From positions 1-64,000 of the forward strand of contig JAZARR010000200.1 of NCBI GenBank assembly GCA_037389465.1: 64,000 nt of DNA, read 5' to 3'. This DNA comes from Baylisascaris procyonis. Its lineage: Eukaryota > Nematoda > Chromadorea > Rhabditida > Ascarididae. Made by a program: the position numbers and the translations under genes. Below, piece by piece: positions 12,701 to 25,156 of the stretch (within the stretch, counting starts at the first letter, position 1; each line of letters starts with the position of its first letter). Under the pieces are notes generated by a model. The model was not told the origin of the DNA and searched no databases. It saw only the letters and a program-made list of their open reading frames with translations.

Positions 12701-15700
12701 CTCATCTTAATCTTAACAATAAAATTGCAGCAGTATGCAGTCAAGTCAGCGGAGGGTATCAGTCTCGAGTATCTCATCATCCCATTTTGCAAGGTGTAGT
12801 TTCATGCAATCGAGTCGAATATTGCGGCCAACTCGGGAGGTAATTGTAGAAGAACGAGAGGATACAGAGCCTGGGAGTTTGATTGATGAAAAACAGGTAT
12901 GAGATTGTTCGTATTTGCAACTTCCTCTGAATGTATCCAGGTATTTTCTATCATATCTGTTTACAATTTTATTTGTGACATATTTTATCCTCCCTATTAT
13001 TTTTCAATGATTTTATCATTTCGAATATCAATAATTGTAAACGAACAAGTTACTGATGACTACAGGTACGAGGTGATCGATGAGTGAAGTTCCTTTCAAA
13101 TCGATATTTACTATTTTAGTTTCAAAGTCATTCTCTTACGTAGGTTCCGATTTTCTTTCCGTAACTTTAGCGAAATTAAATATAAAAATTTCTTACGACA
13201 CACTCAAGTAGTGGACACACTCTTTGAAATAAAATATGCATACTGCAACAGTTTTAATATTCGTAAATGTTGGTTATGACTCGTATGCAAATTTTGTTTA
13301 GATAAAATATTTCAGGATCGTAAAAAACATCGTGAAGGTTTGTGGCAATTATATACGAAAAGTGATGGTAATTTTGGTAAATTGATCGCTGCAACTGTTC
13401 TTTCGGCGATACGAGGTATGGAATTGCCCGCATATGCTCTCATTTTTAAATTCTCATTCAACGGTTTTGCCAGCGACGATGAGAATGTGATGATGCGGGA
13501 GCTTCTCAACGTATTCATCGCCTATGTAGCACTTGGATTTGCATGCCTTATCGCAATATTTTCCGCTGTATGTTTATTGACTATATTCATTTTTCTTCTT
13601 ATTCTTATACAGTTATCGTTCCTTTATTCGTGTCAACTGTCCATTGTACAGTGCAGCTGGGTGTATCCTGCACAGTGTGTGCTTTTGCGCAATTTATGCG
13701 GTACATGGTCCTATTTTCCACCTATAGAAATCGATGCAGGTTGACATGATGTGGCAATTGAAGGTCAAAGAAAACAGAAGCTGACGTTTTGTTTTATTAT
13801 CGTTTAGTTGACGGCATTTTAGCTCGAAATTTTGAGTGCTAGTTGTAAAGAAAGTTTCCTTTCATTTTCATTCTTGAAATTTTCTTGAACATAATGTTTC
13901 ACTCAGTTTTTCCCCATCTATCTGCATCGATTTCGCTAAAATTGAGTGCAGATCGTCAGCTTTTGAATGCCAGTAAGTAATAAAGTTTATGCATGTAAAT
14001 TATATTCAAAGCGTAAAATTATAAAAGTTTCACGTCCATAACGATTCGGCCGAATATCTGCGAAGTGTTTGTATTTGCACCTGCGTTGCTCATCGTTTCG
14101 TGGCATAATGATCAAGCATAGGTCGGGCCAGTTGGAAAGACCTCTCACTGTTACTGACCGAGCAGGCCCTAAATAACCCACTGGTAAAACGATGTACAAA
14201 ATTCAAAGTAACGACCTCATATACATAACCTAAAGGGCACTTATTTTACTTATTTTGTGATAAATAGAATAAAATAATTCAGCAATCTTCCCGATGAGCA
14301 ATTCAGATATCTTTAAGACGTTCTGCTTTGGATGGGCAGCCGAAAGTATTGTCGATTCATTAAGACTTCGAGCACTACGTAATGTTCTTTATCAAGATGC
14401 AAGTTATTTCGATGACCCCCATCGAAGTCATGCTATTATCGTGACGAGAATATCAACCGATGCGCCAAATATTAAAGCAGTAAGTAGCTAAAACCTTATG
14501 TAGTATGTTGTTGAATAATTAATGATTTTTGATTTTTTTACTCATATTTTTGTTGTTGCTGTTATTGTTTTTATATTCAAATTAAAATCGATAGTAATTG
14601 CTTCTATATTTAAACAGTTGATCAGATCCGGTAAGGCAGTAATGCTTTTGGTGAAGGTGTATGATTTAAGACTTACTTTATAAATATAAGACATAAGGGC
14701 ATGAGCGAACACTTACGACGTAAAGGCCGTTTTTTCTGCGACAAAGGATTATGCATGCAGCAATAAGGAATTAACCAATGATACCATCATTGAACTGCTT
14801 GACTGGTTGAGTCATTATAATAAGTGGCATGCATATTCGATTAGCTAATACTATGCGAAGGTAGTTAGGGATCGGTGGGTGGGGTGAGGGGGTGGGAAAG
14901 GGTGGAAGGGGGAGGGGTCGGGGAAGAATCATTCCATCCAGATTATTGTACCATATTCTTTGTTGTTCTAGTCATCTTCTTTGCCTAATGTCTACGGTGG
15001 CCATATTTACACGAACATTTTTACTTGCTCATTTGACTGTTTTTGAGGAATGCTTTTAACAAAATACACTTATGGAAATGTATAGTCAAATCCAGCGATT
15101 GTTGCAATCCTGAGAAACAAAAGAAAAAAGTTATGAAATACAACCCCCTGTTTCTGATTGAAATGCTACGGTACACGTGAAGAATATTTTTCAGGCACTT
15201 GATTCACGAATGATGCAAATTGTAAATAATTTCGCAGCAATTATTGCTATGGTCATTGTGTCGTTGATTTTTTCCTGGGAAATTGGTCTGTTAGGAACGA
15301 CATGTTTTATTCTACTCATGATAGGTCAGTACTTTACTGCTGATCAGATGCAGCATTGTAACGATGTGGCTATAAATAACGACGTAACTGGGCAGGTTAA
15401 TCCTCGCGTTTTTTCCTGCTTATTTGTTTTTGTTTTTCCTGTTCAGTGGGAAGAAAGGACACATTTCGAGTCTCGATTTTGTTCCGAGTCCTGGTCTGTG
15501 TAAATACTGGTTTTCACCAACCTTTCTGTGTCTGTGAAAAATATGCATAGACAAGGTTTTATGTTACCTAGTTGCTAATGGTAATGGAGATTAGAGTCAT
15601 AAGGTTGAAGATTAGAGTTGAGACCGGTATCTTATATGTGGCACTTGCATGGCGTTCGACTGAACCAACGTACCCTCCACTTGTACCTAACCTTTTGATT

Positions 15701-18700
15701 GTATGAATTTGAGAGTTAGTAATTTTCTAGCCGGTGTTCTAGCAATGCTTGTTGTGTGTTGTCATCATTTTGTCACTTTTTACCTCATCTGTATCGCCTT
15801 CCAACCCTCCTCATTTCTATGTCATATCCTTGTTCTGCTCGTGTACCGTTGGTCATATATTAATAACTTAGCGGACTAATGCGTTTTTAGTTGGCCATCG
15901 AAATAATCGAGCAAGTCCGAACAATACAATTACTTACTCGTGAAGAGCATTTCCACGCCGAATACGATGAGCAACTTCACAACGTATTAAAATATCAAAA
16001 GAAGAGTGGTCCCTATGAGGCGTTATTATTTGCAGTCACCTCTTCATTTATGTATTTTACGGATATGGCATCTTATGCACTTGGCATATCACTTATCTAT
16101 CATGGTCTCGCGATACCGGCAAACGTATTCACGTAAATTTCACGTTGATTTTTTTGGCTTCATAATCAACATTTTGCCAAGAAAGCGAAAATTTTTCCGG
16201 TGCAAATTGCAGTCCAAATTTTGCAGGTCTACTTCTTTCCTCGTTGGGTAAATAAAGGTTATGTGCAAGAATGGTAACTCGTGGCACCCTTTTCTATTAA
16301 ATCAAACTAAGCGAGCTTATCTTCTTGATGAAGAAAAGGACTTGTGGTCCTATTCCTTTTATTCTTGTATAGTTATTTATATTTTTCTATTCATCTAGGC
16401 TGCTGAACGCATGCAAGTGAGAGCGCATTATTTTATAAATATATAGAATGCTTTACTTCACTGTTTTCAGCCCTTGAACTTTCAAAAATGTCTCGATGCT
16501 CTTCATTATGGAATATGCGATTGCTTCATGTTTTAAATGAGTTGTTCATTATATAAAAATATTTGAACTTAATTTAAAATTCAACGAACTTTGATTCATG
16601 TAATTTATATGTTGCAAATAGAAATTACGAAGAAAGCAAAAAAAAGAAAAAAAAAGATGTAGTGTTTAATCAGTGTCTCTTTTCTTATTGAATTATGTCA
16701 AAAAAATTTCAACTTGGATTTACGAATTATTCGACGACTATCGCTTTCTAGGGCAGCGGTTTCAATAACAACTGGTGGATGGGCGCTAATTATGGTTTCC
16801 GGTTGTTTAAATACGTTTATTTTGGCTGCACCGGCATCAGATTCGTTATTTAGAATTGTCAACGCAAAGAGTACTACAGGCGATATTGATGTTGGACAAC
16901 GGCCGGTGTGTCGTTTTTAATGACTATTCGATTGCTGAGAAGCGTTTTTTCCCCACGTATATAGGAAGTACTCGATACATTTCCCGTTTTCCCACGTATG
17001 GATTTTCAAACAACCGGAAGCATTCGACCAAATCGCTAGAAGAAATAAAGATTGGAACAGCAGAAAAAGAAAAATATTTAAGCAAACTGTACAACTGAGA
17101 TGGAGATATCAGCCACCAGCGCAAGATTGGAAAAGATACAGCGAATGGGCTAGGCGATAGTGATCTCGAACATCTTGGCGCCTGTGCATGCCGAATGTCT
17201 AACAACTGTGAGATAGAAGCGCGATAGATCAGTTTGAACGAAAATTTGCTGCGTTACTCCAAAGCTTGCGAAAATCTTTTCCTCGGTGGACTTTATTTTA
17301 GTCAATTATCTGTAAAATATAACACTTCTAAGTAATCGAATATGATTATATAGATTTTGTAAGCTATAATATCATAGTTCACTCGTTCAGCTAAAAGGTT
17401 TTTCTAATGCATTTTGAGGTTGGTTTTGCTTTAAACACAATCTCGTGCTGAGGGAAAATTTGTCCTTTTAGAATGTTTTAGTGTCATTTTTGCCACGGAT
17501 TTTAAAAGTATTTCTTCTTTATAGGGTATTGAAGGTAAGGTGGAATTCAAAAACGTCCGCTTTTCGTATCCTACAAGACCAAATCAGATTATTCTCAATA
17601 GACTTTCGTTCACGGCATTCAAGGTATTTACTACATTTCATTTTTCTTTGCATTTTTTCGTTATTTTCGCCCACATTAAAGGCACACCTTATCTCATTGC
17701 GCACTGTGTTGAAATCTTTGACACTGCTCGAGGCCAGTAATCTTACTTTCGAACACTTTTAAGTTTTGTCACTGCAATTTGCACTGACAGTCATCCTGTC
17801 TAGTGAGTGCGTTATGGGGTTTATTAAAAAGCAGTGCGTCGGCCTGGAATCGAACCCGGGCCGCCCGCGTGGCAGGCGAGCATTCTACCACTGAACCACC
17901 GACGGGAACGAAGATGTGTACCCTCGCTCACCATGAGCTAAGATCGCATTGAAGCACTTGATCCTCCCAACGTCTGATATATTTTTACTATATTATAAGA
18001 CTTTCGAGAGCAGTATACACGACGATGAGTTGATCAACAATTCTTTCAGGGTCAAACAGTTGCAATTGTTGGTCCATCAGGTAGTGGCAAAAGCACCGTT
18101 ATCTCTTTGTTGGAACGCTTCTATCAGTTCAGTGATGGACATGTGGTCAGTCACGGTTATAATTACAGCATTTCACTTATTAAAATCCCAGGGGTTCATT
18201 ACGCTTCTGTAGAAGAAAGCACATATCCTCTGGTTATATGAAGTTATTCAATCTGCTGAATAGCTTTTGAGTCGGATGAATTCAATTGTTTATTGCTTAT
18301 CTTTAGCATAGGACCTGACTGTGAGGATAACGACTTCATTTACTGAATTCTTTGAGGAATTCTCTAACCTGGAACTTCAAAACCTTTACGCAACAAGTTG
18401 TCCATAATATCTTTATGTAGCGATATGTTAGAGGTGATCCCATTATGCAACAACTCGTTAAAAGTGGTACGAAGTGTTGAATAGTCTCAGTGAATAAATG
18501 CGGAAAATGGTTTTCACTGGAAAAAGAAATGTAGTAACGGCACCCCATCGACAGGTGATGACTGCTTATTGCATAAATTAACGGTGATAGTCCTTGCCGA
18601 TCGAATCATCACTCATCGTACCTTCTATGAGGTTACGTTCTAGAAGGTTGACGGTAATTTACTTCCTGATGTCTCGTTACGATATCTACGTGAGCACATG

Positions 18701-20671
18701 GCGTTGGTCGGTCAGGAACCAGTCTTATTTCACGGTACTATAGCCGAGAATATCCTTCTTGGTACAAGCGGTAAAACAGTGGAGGATGTACGTAATGCTT
18801 GCAAAATGGCAAACGCACAAGGCTTTATCGAAGCAACACCTATGGTGAGCGTTTTGTTGTCTTGTTTGAGGTTTTGCCACAGTAATTGCTAGTAAAGCCC
18901 CTGAGGTTGTTTCAAATCGTCAGGTGGTAATATAACGCATTAAGTCAAAGGTGGCTACCAATAGCTTTTTCTTATCCCGCATTCTCCAATTTATTACTAC
19001 TCTCTACTTTGAAAGGAAAAAAGCAAATTTTGTGTGAAAAAAGTGTTTTGCAAGTTTTCAGTGGAACATGACAAAGTGAGAAACGCACATCACTGACCAT
19101 GGCTGTAATTTTTTGTTCTGTCGATATAGAGCAGTAATTTTTCATAAGGCGAAGCTAATCTTTTTACGGATGTGTGGCTGTCTTTCACTAAAGGAGAGCA
19201 CGGAGGAGTGAAGAGGAGCGAGCGGGGGGGGGGGGGAGAAGAGAGGGGGATTAATAAAGAGGGAGGAGAGGGAAATGGAAAACTAAGACAGTTTCCATGC
19301 CCAGAATCTGTTAATTCAGCGATCTCGTGAACTTGCATCGTTTAGGAATCTTTTTTATTTCATGGACAGAAAGGAAACGGAAATTTCATCGTTTGTTAGA
19401 ACTTTTGTCAATCAAAATTATTGTTGAATTTATATAAAATCGAATACTCAAATTAATGTTTCAATGGGGTGCCTGCTTTTTTTCAGTCGGAAATTTGAGT
19501 ATTTTATGATTCTCAATATGAGGAGGAGAGAAAGAGAAAAGTATAGACTCCAATTGTTCTCCTAACCACGCCTCCCCCACCCCCATCCCCTCTCCTAAGA
19601 AAATTTAGCGTCACCTTCGCGTTTTCAATATTTGACATTTTTTTCTCAAAATTAATAAATACCTACGTTTTTTGAATAATTGATGTTTGTTTATTCAGGG
19701 TTATGATACGGAGGTGGGCGAACGTGGAGCGCAATTATCAGGAGGGCAAAAACAACGAATCGCAATAGCAAGAGCATTGATAAGAAACCCAAAAATATTA
19801 CTTTTAGATGAAGCTACTAGTGCACTCGACGCGGATAGTGAAAGAGTAAGTGACATATATAAAAATTTATCTTAGAATGTTATTAGCAATATCACTTGCA
19901 GATATTTTCTATGAATTTCATATAAGCTTGAAAGAGTGAAACGATGATCATCAGCTTTTTATCGGCTGTTGCATCAGAGAAAGATCATTAATCGAGGGGT
20001 AGGGGAAGAGGGAGGGGAGGGTGCAGACGCATTGGTCGATTGCACCATCCATTAAACTATATGTATTTGCGGCTTATATCAAGATAAACGAATTTAAAAT
20101 TTATATGGTCATCGTATAACTCTGCTCACATGATCTAAAAAACCAGGTCCTACTTGCAAAGGTGGGGATGGAGGGGGAGGCAATATTGGGGAAAAGGTTC
20201 ATCGGAACTATTTCCACCCCCCCAGAAATAATTCGCTGTTTGAATTATGTTATAATTGTTTCAAGTAGATTGCTTGAAGGAGATGTTTATTTCAGAGGCG
20301 AAGATGTGGGGGGAGGGGGGGGAGGGGCTAAGGTTTTAAACAGCTATAGTATGAACGCCGAAGTTTTCTATAATCGAAAAAAAGAGATTTTGCGATGTAA
20401 TACGGTACCTTTTATTTGTTTGCACAAAGATTTAAGTATAAATATTTCTCTTTTATAGGCAGTACAACAAGCACTTGATAAAGCAAGTGCGGGTCGAACT
20501 TGCATAACGGTCGCGCATCGTCTTTCGTCGATTCAATTTGCTGATCATATCTTCTTTGTTGAGAATGGCAAAGTTGCCGAACATGGAACACATCAAGAAC
20601 TTATCGAACTGGATGCTAAATATGCGGATTTAATTCGTAAACAAGACCTCAAGCCTTCGTTTACAAATTAA
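759..20671 (+). CDS. pgp: P-glycoprotein, ABCB-type multidrug efflux transporter (25 exons, complete)
   Basis: Full ABC transporter (TMD-NBD-TMD-NBD) of the plasma membrane. The family uses ATP hydrolysis to export lipophilic drugs and toxins. Exons: 759-868, 1043-1097, 3232-3354, 4993-5088, 5718-5851, 6275-6446, 7339-7580, 7909-8080, 8467-8661, 9097-9213, 9579-9707, 10527-10697, 11196-11298, 12159-12309, 12731-12896, 13316-13567, 14318-14479, 15195-15395, 15891-16132, 16752-16905, 17525-17623, 18050-18145, 18644-18844, 19699-19845, 20459-20671. These sum to 3903 nt, or 1300 residues plus TAA, with consistent phases and no internal stop, and match the usual family length. NBD1: A-loop Tyr398, Walker [10 protein letters not shown] (424-432), Q-loop Gln472, LSGGQ 528-532, Walker B ending Asp552-Glu553, His584. 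NBD2: Tyr1064, GPSGSGKST (1090-1098), Gln1138, LSGGQ 1194-1198, Asp1218-Glu1219, His1250. The linker (about 640-715) is acidic then Ser-rich with RRVS at 664-667. The least certain boundaries are the exon 3 donor and the exon 17 acceptor (CTTTAAG). The exact pgp paralogue cannot be assigned. Confidence 0.95.
1098..3231 (+). other. P-glycoprotein intron 2 (2.1 kb), no internal gene seen
   Basis: Bounded by GTGAGT and TTGCAG. It includes a poly-A run near 1124-1140. From about 2100 to 2650 it has an unusual texture of short ACT/TAC/GCC-type words, for example ACCGG repeated near 2314-2357. A pyrimidine tract follows near 3091-3190. The open frames here are short, overlap on both strands and show no recognisable domain, so I treat them as chance. 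Confidence 0.6.
3091..3190 (+). repeat. polypyrimidine tract in P-glycoprotein intron 2
   Basis: About 100 bases are almost entirely C and T (runs such as CCCCTCCCCCCT), ending about 40 bases before exon 3. It is too long and too C-rich to be an ordinary nematode acceptor tract, which is short and T-rich. Similar tracts recur elsewhere in the window on both strands. Confidence 0.7.
4205..4850 (+). repeat. 24-bp minisatellite in P-glycoprotein intron 3 (about 27 units)
   Basis: A tandem array of a 24-bp unit with core GGTCCCGATTGTGGTTGCAG plus four bases, sharply more GC-rich than the flanks. Variants include CCGATTGAGGATGCAG, CCAATTGTGCTTGCAG and CCTGATTGTGG. There is a higher-order copy: the block with GATTGAGG at 4340 recurs at 4603, 263 bases on, which is 11 units minus one base. 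The missing base is a C in a shortened unit near 4448. Because 24 is a multiple of 3, the array is open in several frames on both strands (V/P/A-rich on +, Q/S/G/P-rich or T/G/I-rich on -). These frames have no link to P-glycoprotein homology, so the array is intronic. Confidence 0.93.
6450..6570 (+). repeat. short imperfect direct repeats in P-glycoprotein intron 6
   Basis: The word TTTTTACGAAATATCA occurs three times just after the exon 6 donor, near 6450, 6516 and 6548. The last two copies share a 22-base match starting at 6513 and 6545, a period of 32. A fourth, shorter copy (TTTAACGAAATATC) lies near 6493. It looks like local replication slippage. No function is evident. Confidence 0.6.
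14868..14924 (+). repeat. G-rich tract, candidate G-quadruplex, P-glycoprotein intron 17
   Basis: At least seven runs of three or more G lie within about 55 bases on the sense strand, separated by loops of 1-4 bases (for example GGGTGGGGTGAGGGGGTGGG). This satisfies the usual G-quadruplex pattern on the transcribed RNA. It lies inside the intron between exons 17 and 18. Confidence 0.65.
17835..17905 (-). tRNA. tRNA-Gly(GCC), antisense inside P-glycoprotein intron 21
   Basis: The minus strand gives a 71-nt cloverleaf: D-arm with GGTTCAGTGGTAGAA, anticodon arm CTCGC-CTGCCAC-GCGGG with anticodon GCC, and T-loop TTCGATT with an intact B box (GGTTCGATTCC). A run of five T lies four bases past the 3' end (17826-17830), a good RNA polymerase III terminator. 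There are two flaws. Position 1 is C opposite C72, so the top acceptor pair is lost. The T-stem has a G51-A63 mismatch where C63 is usual. It may be functional with weakened stems or a recently decaying copy. It lies antisense within the intron between exons at 17623 and 18050. Confidence 0.88.
19224..19253 (+). repeat. G13 run with purine flank, P-glycoprotein intron 23
   Basis: Thirteen consecutive G bases (19224-19236) are followed by a purine-only stretch of A and G. The run length is prone to sequencing and slippage error, so the exact count is not reliable. It lies between exons 23 and 24. Confidence 0.7.
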
Positions 20672-22847
20672 TTTTTTACGAATTTTACGAATTAACGAAT
20701 TAAAACTTCGCTTGTGTATTTCTTTGTTCGTCTCATATATGTAGCACTCATAGGTGTTGTGTTATGTCTAACAGGGAAATGTTCTATAGCTAGTTTACAT
20801 CGGTATATGCGTGTTACCTTTTGCAGTTTCTTTTTCTCTTGAAGTTGATATCGAAATTCATTCAAGTGCAAATTTTTAGCGTTATTTAACAATATAGTTG
20901 ATATCATTTCAGTAATGTAAGACTATAACCAGGGGGATTTTATTATTAGTAGTCGCTGAAAAAAATTAAGTTTGAAAATATTTTTCTTCAAAAAAGTTTC
21001 TGAGGAAATAAAACATAAATGTCCTCATATTTCCTGTCTAGCTACCATGTGGCAGTGACAAAATAAAAAAATCAGATATGTTGTGATACCGTACCCCTCT
21101 AATATTATGCATCTAGTACTTGTTGGCTGTGAATATGAACGACCGTCGTATCGTTTGATTGTTGTCTGTAAAAGATAATAAGCGGGGAATTATAAATTCG
21201 AAAACTTTAAGCGGCTTCATCCGGGGTAACTATGTCGGTTTGTCGATCTTTCCCCATACTCCCTTCCCTTCTGCCCATATCTTTCCCAACTCCTTTCCTT
21301 CGGTTCTTAATCCCTCCTTACATTTTCAAATGGTCCGACGCCCAAAACACATGTTTATTTCGTTGTAATATGCTCAAAGATTTTCTTTTCTTCGTTTCGC
21401 ACGTACCTTATATGCTTATATGACTCAAATTTTTTCGTTTCTTCTAAAAGCGAATCCATATCAGAGGCAAGCCTAACCGTAATACGAATCTTTGCTAAAT
21501 AAAAAGAATAATTTTTCCTTCTATATGAAATTTTGATCCAGTATTGCATTTTCATCGAAAAAATTTCAAATTTTCTTCCCGGAAAAGAATTTCTTTGTTA
21601 TGATTCTAAAATTTATTGCTTCATTAGATTTACCTATTATATGTATTATATTTACCGATTGTATGGTGAAAAATTTTCCAATAATAGACGTCCAGCGCTT
21701 ACTTATGCTGTTAGTAATAAACGTTGGTATTTGCATATTGTCTTTTTAGAAATTGTCCATGGTGAAGGGTTCTCTTCCAGTAAAGTGCTTTTCCGTATTG
21801 AAATTTGGAGCACTATGATGCAACGTCGCTGCTTTCGAACCCGTGTTGACCTAATGAACGAAAAATCAGTTATCAAAAATAATTCCAATGCGATTTGTTT
21901 TACTCTAAAGTAATTGTTTCCTTTCGATTAATTGTCTGCCGCCTATGCTGCGCTTTGTAAATTTCTTATGGTCTGGATGAAGTCTGCCCGCAATCCGAGA
22001 TTCATAGAGATCGATCACCCGTCGGTGACCGGATTCAGCCTAGACTCACCTATATCTGTTTGTGCGCACATCATGGAAACAAGATGTATGGTAATAGCGA
22101 ATGAAACTGGAATTGCTGCGATGAAGATTCGGCTTCATTGGCATGCATCGCACTCTCTCCTGCCACCTACAAAAAGCCGGAACACGCACATCGCCCTCTG
22201 GTGAATAATTAGGCTGTTCAATAAAATTTGGGCGTTATAGGAGTTCAAATTTTGCGGACTCCTCGAGTAAGCAACACCACTTTTAATAATTGTGAGAGGG
22301 GAAAGTTGGGGGTGATGAGAGGGGGTAAGGCGGTTGGAGTGATGACTGTTTCATCAGAATTTCATCATGTGCTCTCGAACAACATTTCTACCATATCATT
22401 CAGCAAAAGAAAACGCTAAGGACTGATCCTTGCACGAAATTCTCCACCTTAATTTAGCTGCGATAATGAAATTTTTTCGGGGGAAAAATCCGAAACTTTG
22501 GTGGTTGAGAGATAAAAATTATCAAAATTCAGTACGGATAGGATGATTTTCAACAGTTTAAGTGCAAATGGCAAAGAGTAGGGCAAACATATGTTTTAGA
22601 AATGCTTGAAATATACATAGCACTTTTTAGGTAACAAAGCCGTTTGTTCCAAAACAAAGGTTTTGAGGGCCACAATATTTGAGCTTAAATTCTTTTGGAA
22701 AAAAGACTAGCTTTACAATCAGATTCCTAAAAAGAAAAGAAAAAAATAATTTATTGGCCTGACGTTTTTCATCTACTAATTGATTTTAGGTTAAAATTGA
22801 TAAATTTCAAATGAAAATATTGGACGAAAGGAGAGAGAACGTAAAAG

Positions 22848-23099
22848 TTATAAATGACGGCCGAGAGAGAAACGCAAATGAATATGAGGGTTTTGAATGG
22901 ACTTTTTAAAGAGTATGATGTATTTGTTCGGTGGATTTGCCAAAAACACGAAAGTGAAGAAAAGGATCTCCCAAATGATCGCCCAGAAAACGACTGCAGG
23001 CCTGATGCTTAGCCCGCGTATATGTGAGTGGTCAAATTTTTCCGCAGTTGATCCGATATTGCTTTCATCAACAGAACCCTCAAGCTGTCCCTTGGGCAT
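22848..23099 (-). CDS. possible small single-pass membrane protein (weak)
   Basis: An ATG-started minus-strand frame of 83 codons. The first 35 residues are polar and acidic (MPKGQLEGSVDESN...). A strong hydrophobic stretch follows (VVFWAIIWEILFFTFVFLA, residues about 37-55), then a basic tail. The single clean membrane segment makes it look more protein-like than its neighbours. I recognise no family, and see no convincing introns or upstream control. It may be one exon of a nematode-specific gene, or chance. Confidence 0.22.
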   Translation of the reverse strand: MPKGQLEGSVDESNIGSTAEKFDHSHIRGLSIRPAVVFWAIIWEILFFTFVFLANPPNKYIILFKKSIQNPHIHLRFSLGRHL

Positions 23100-25156
23100 T
23101 TAATAGCATTTAATAGAGCCGAGCTTGGAAAATGCCTAAGCCGTACAATCGAAAAATGAAGCCGTTAGGTGGGACGAGGGCTGTATTGGGGGAAATTATT
23201 TTCTTCTTGAGGTGGTTCTTGTTGGGTCGATGATAGTGTATTAGTTGGAACTACAGCGAAGATAATCTTTTTTTTTGAGTTTTTAATAAAAAGATGTTTG
23301 TGGGCAACGGGTCGAAGATTATCTCTGCTCTTAGAAAAGATAATAATTTGCTGTGGGGAAGGATAATGAAGGGCGGGAGAAGTAAACTAATAGCTTCAAG
23401 GCATTTTGGTGAACCACATTTCCATGTGAGTCTATAAGTTCGTTGTTTAACGTGAACGACTTTATGAACGGATCGGCGTCATTTGCATGTTTTTGAGTCA
23501 GTTAGGTGAGTCGATCTTAGAGACAATGCATGTACCTTGGATAGGAATAGTGCTACGAACGCAAGTAGTGGTGAAAGTAAACGATTTTAAGTTCCCGTTG
23601 GTAATAGGATCTGATCATGGTTTATTTTGTTTATGCATTCGTGAGCATGCCATCATGGTCTTGTTCATTCGAAGGATTTCAACACTTGCAATTGCAATTT
23701 CCTCTTCTAGTAAAGAAACACTCTAGATATGTGTCAAAATATGAATGGTACACGTAAATATTTGAGTATGTGGTACTGATATGCAAATAAGATGTATAGA
23801 TGAGTAAGCAATAATACAGGTGTAATAGCAATATCATTCGCGAAGGTGACTTAATGATATAGCAAGTCGGACTATTTGACCATTTTCACTGCACTAACCG
23901 TGCGTAGGTGAATTTGTGCAAGTCATCAAGGTGCTATTTTATTTAATGCTAATTTTTGCACATCATTTAGAAAGAATTCTTGGGAATTTTCATGATTGCA
24001 CAAGTTCATTAATCGATTTTTCCATTTTTTTCATTTCTTTTTTTCTTCCTTATCGATTTTTGAAGTATCAGAAACTTCAGAAAGGGCGACTGCTTTTTCT
24101 TCTGTGATAATGTGCTCTCTGAAAAATGATTTGTTTAAGAATTGTTTTATATTCTACAAATTTCCACAGAGCACTTATTCGTCATCGTAGGGCATAAAAA
24201 ACAGAATTATTCCTCGCTGGGGCTAAAAATTTTTCTGTACTTTCAAAGTTGCTATATATCGCTTAGTGGGTCAAATTGGTCAGTCTTCTTCCCGGATATC
24301 ACATGAATGCAAAAAAAAAAAATATTTGCTTCTTTTCACTTAGTATCATGTTAAACTTCAGTCTTAATGTTTATAATTATTCAATTAGTTCATAGATAAA
24401 TAGTTCATATAATAATAAAAAGTATCCGATTACGAAGTAAGTTAGTTTTTGAGCAGAATGTTATTGACAGCCATGAAGCTATGATGTGGATGTTTTGCGC
24501 CAGTTGCTCTAGGGTATTCGTTTATCTACTTTTATGCAGTATTTTATAGCTTTTAAATCTATAGAACAAAAATTGTAATTCACCTTTCCGATTTATCATC
24601 TACATGGCATTGAAGGCGTCGTCTTACTTTTGCTATCTTGTTGAAATCATTCATATAGCAATTTTGACAAAAATTTTCCCTCAACAAACTGAAAATAAAT
24701 CGGCTGTTTATTTATTTTGAGCTAGGAGTTAGTAAGAATTATCCATCAACATTACGATTGCGACTGATTGATGCGACCATTGAATCGTTGATCAATAAAC
24801 GAAACAATGCGTATTGCGAAATTTTGATTATGGGCCATTCACGAGAAAAAAATCGATAAATTTAGGCAAAATTTTCCTATTCCTTAATATTTTGCTGGTT
24901 ATTTACGGGTCAATTCAAACGATTATGAAACAAATTCATATTACCCCACTGCAGATGCAGAAATAGATGTATGTGATCGGGTTACATTACATCACTGATA
25001 ACAGAATAGCTGAAAAAGAATAGAGCACAAGTCATTGGAAGGCGACAACTCGGCTATAGAAGATTGCAGCGTTGAAAATATTAGGTGATTGAGTGAGAGT
25101 AATAAATGCCAGTACTTATTAATTAATAGTGCAATACTTTTTAGATATAAAAACAC

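Noticed and set aside
16400..16430. Possible micro-exon of P-glycoprotein after an acceptor-like CTAG
   Set aside because: Exons 19 and 20 already join in phase with continuous family similarity, so an extra exon would disrupt it.
21533..21913. 126-codon + strand open frame after the P-glycoprotein gene
   Set aside because: AT-biased composition with many Phe, Tyr and Ile, no domain, an overlapping frame on the other strand and no splice or start context.
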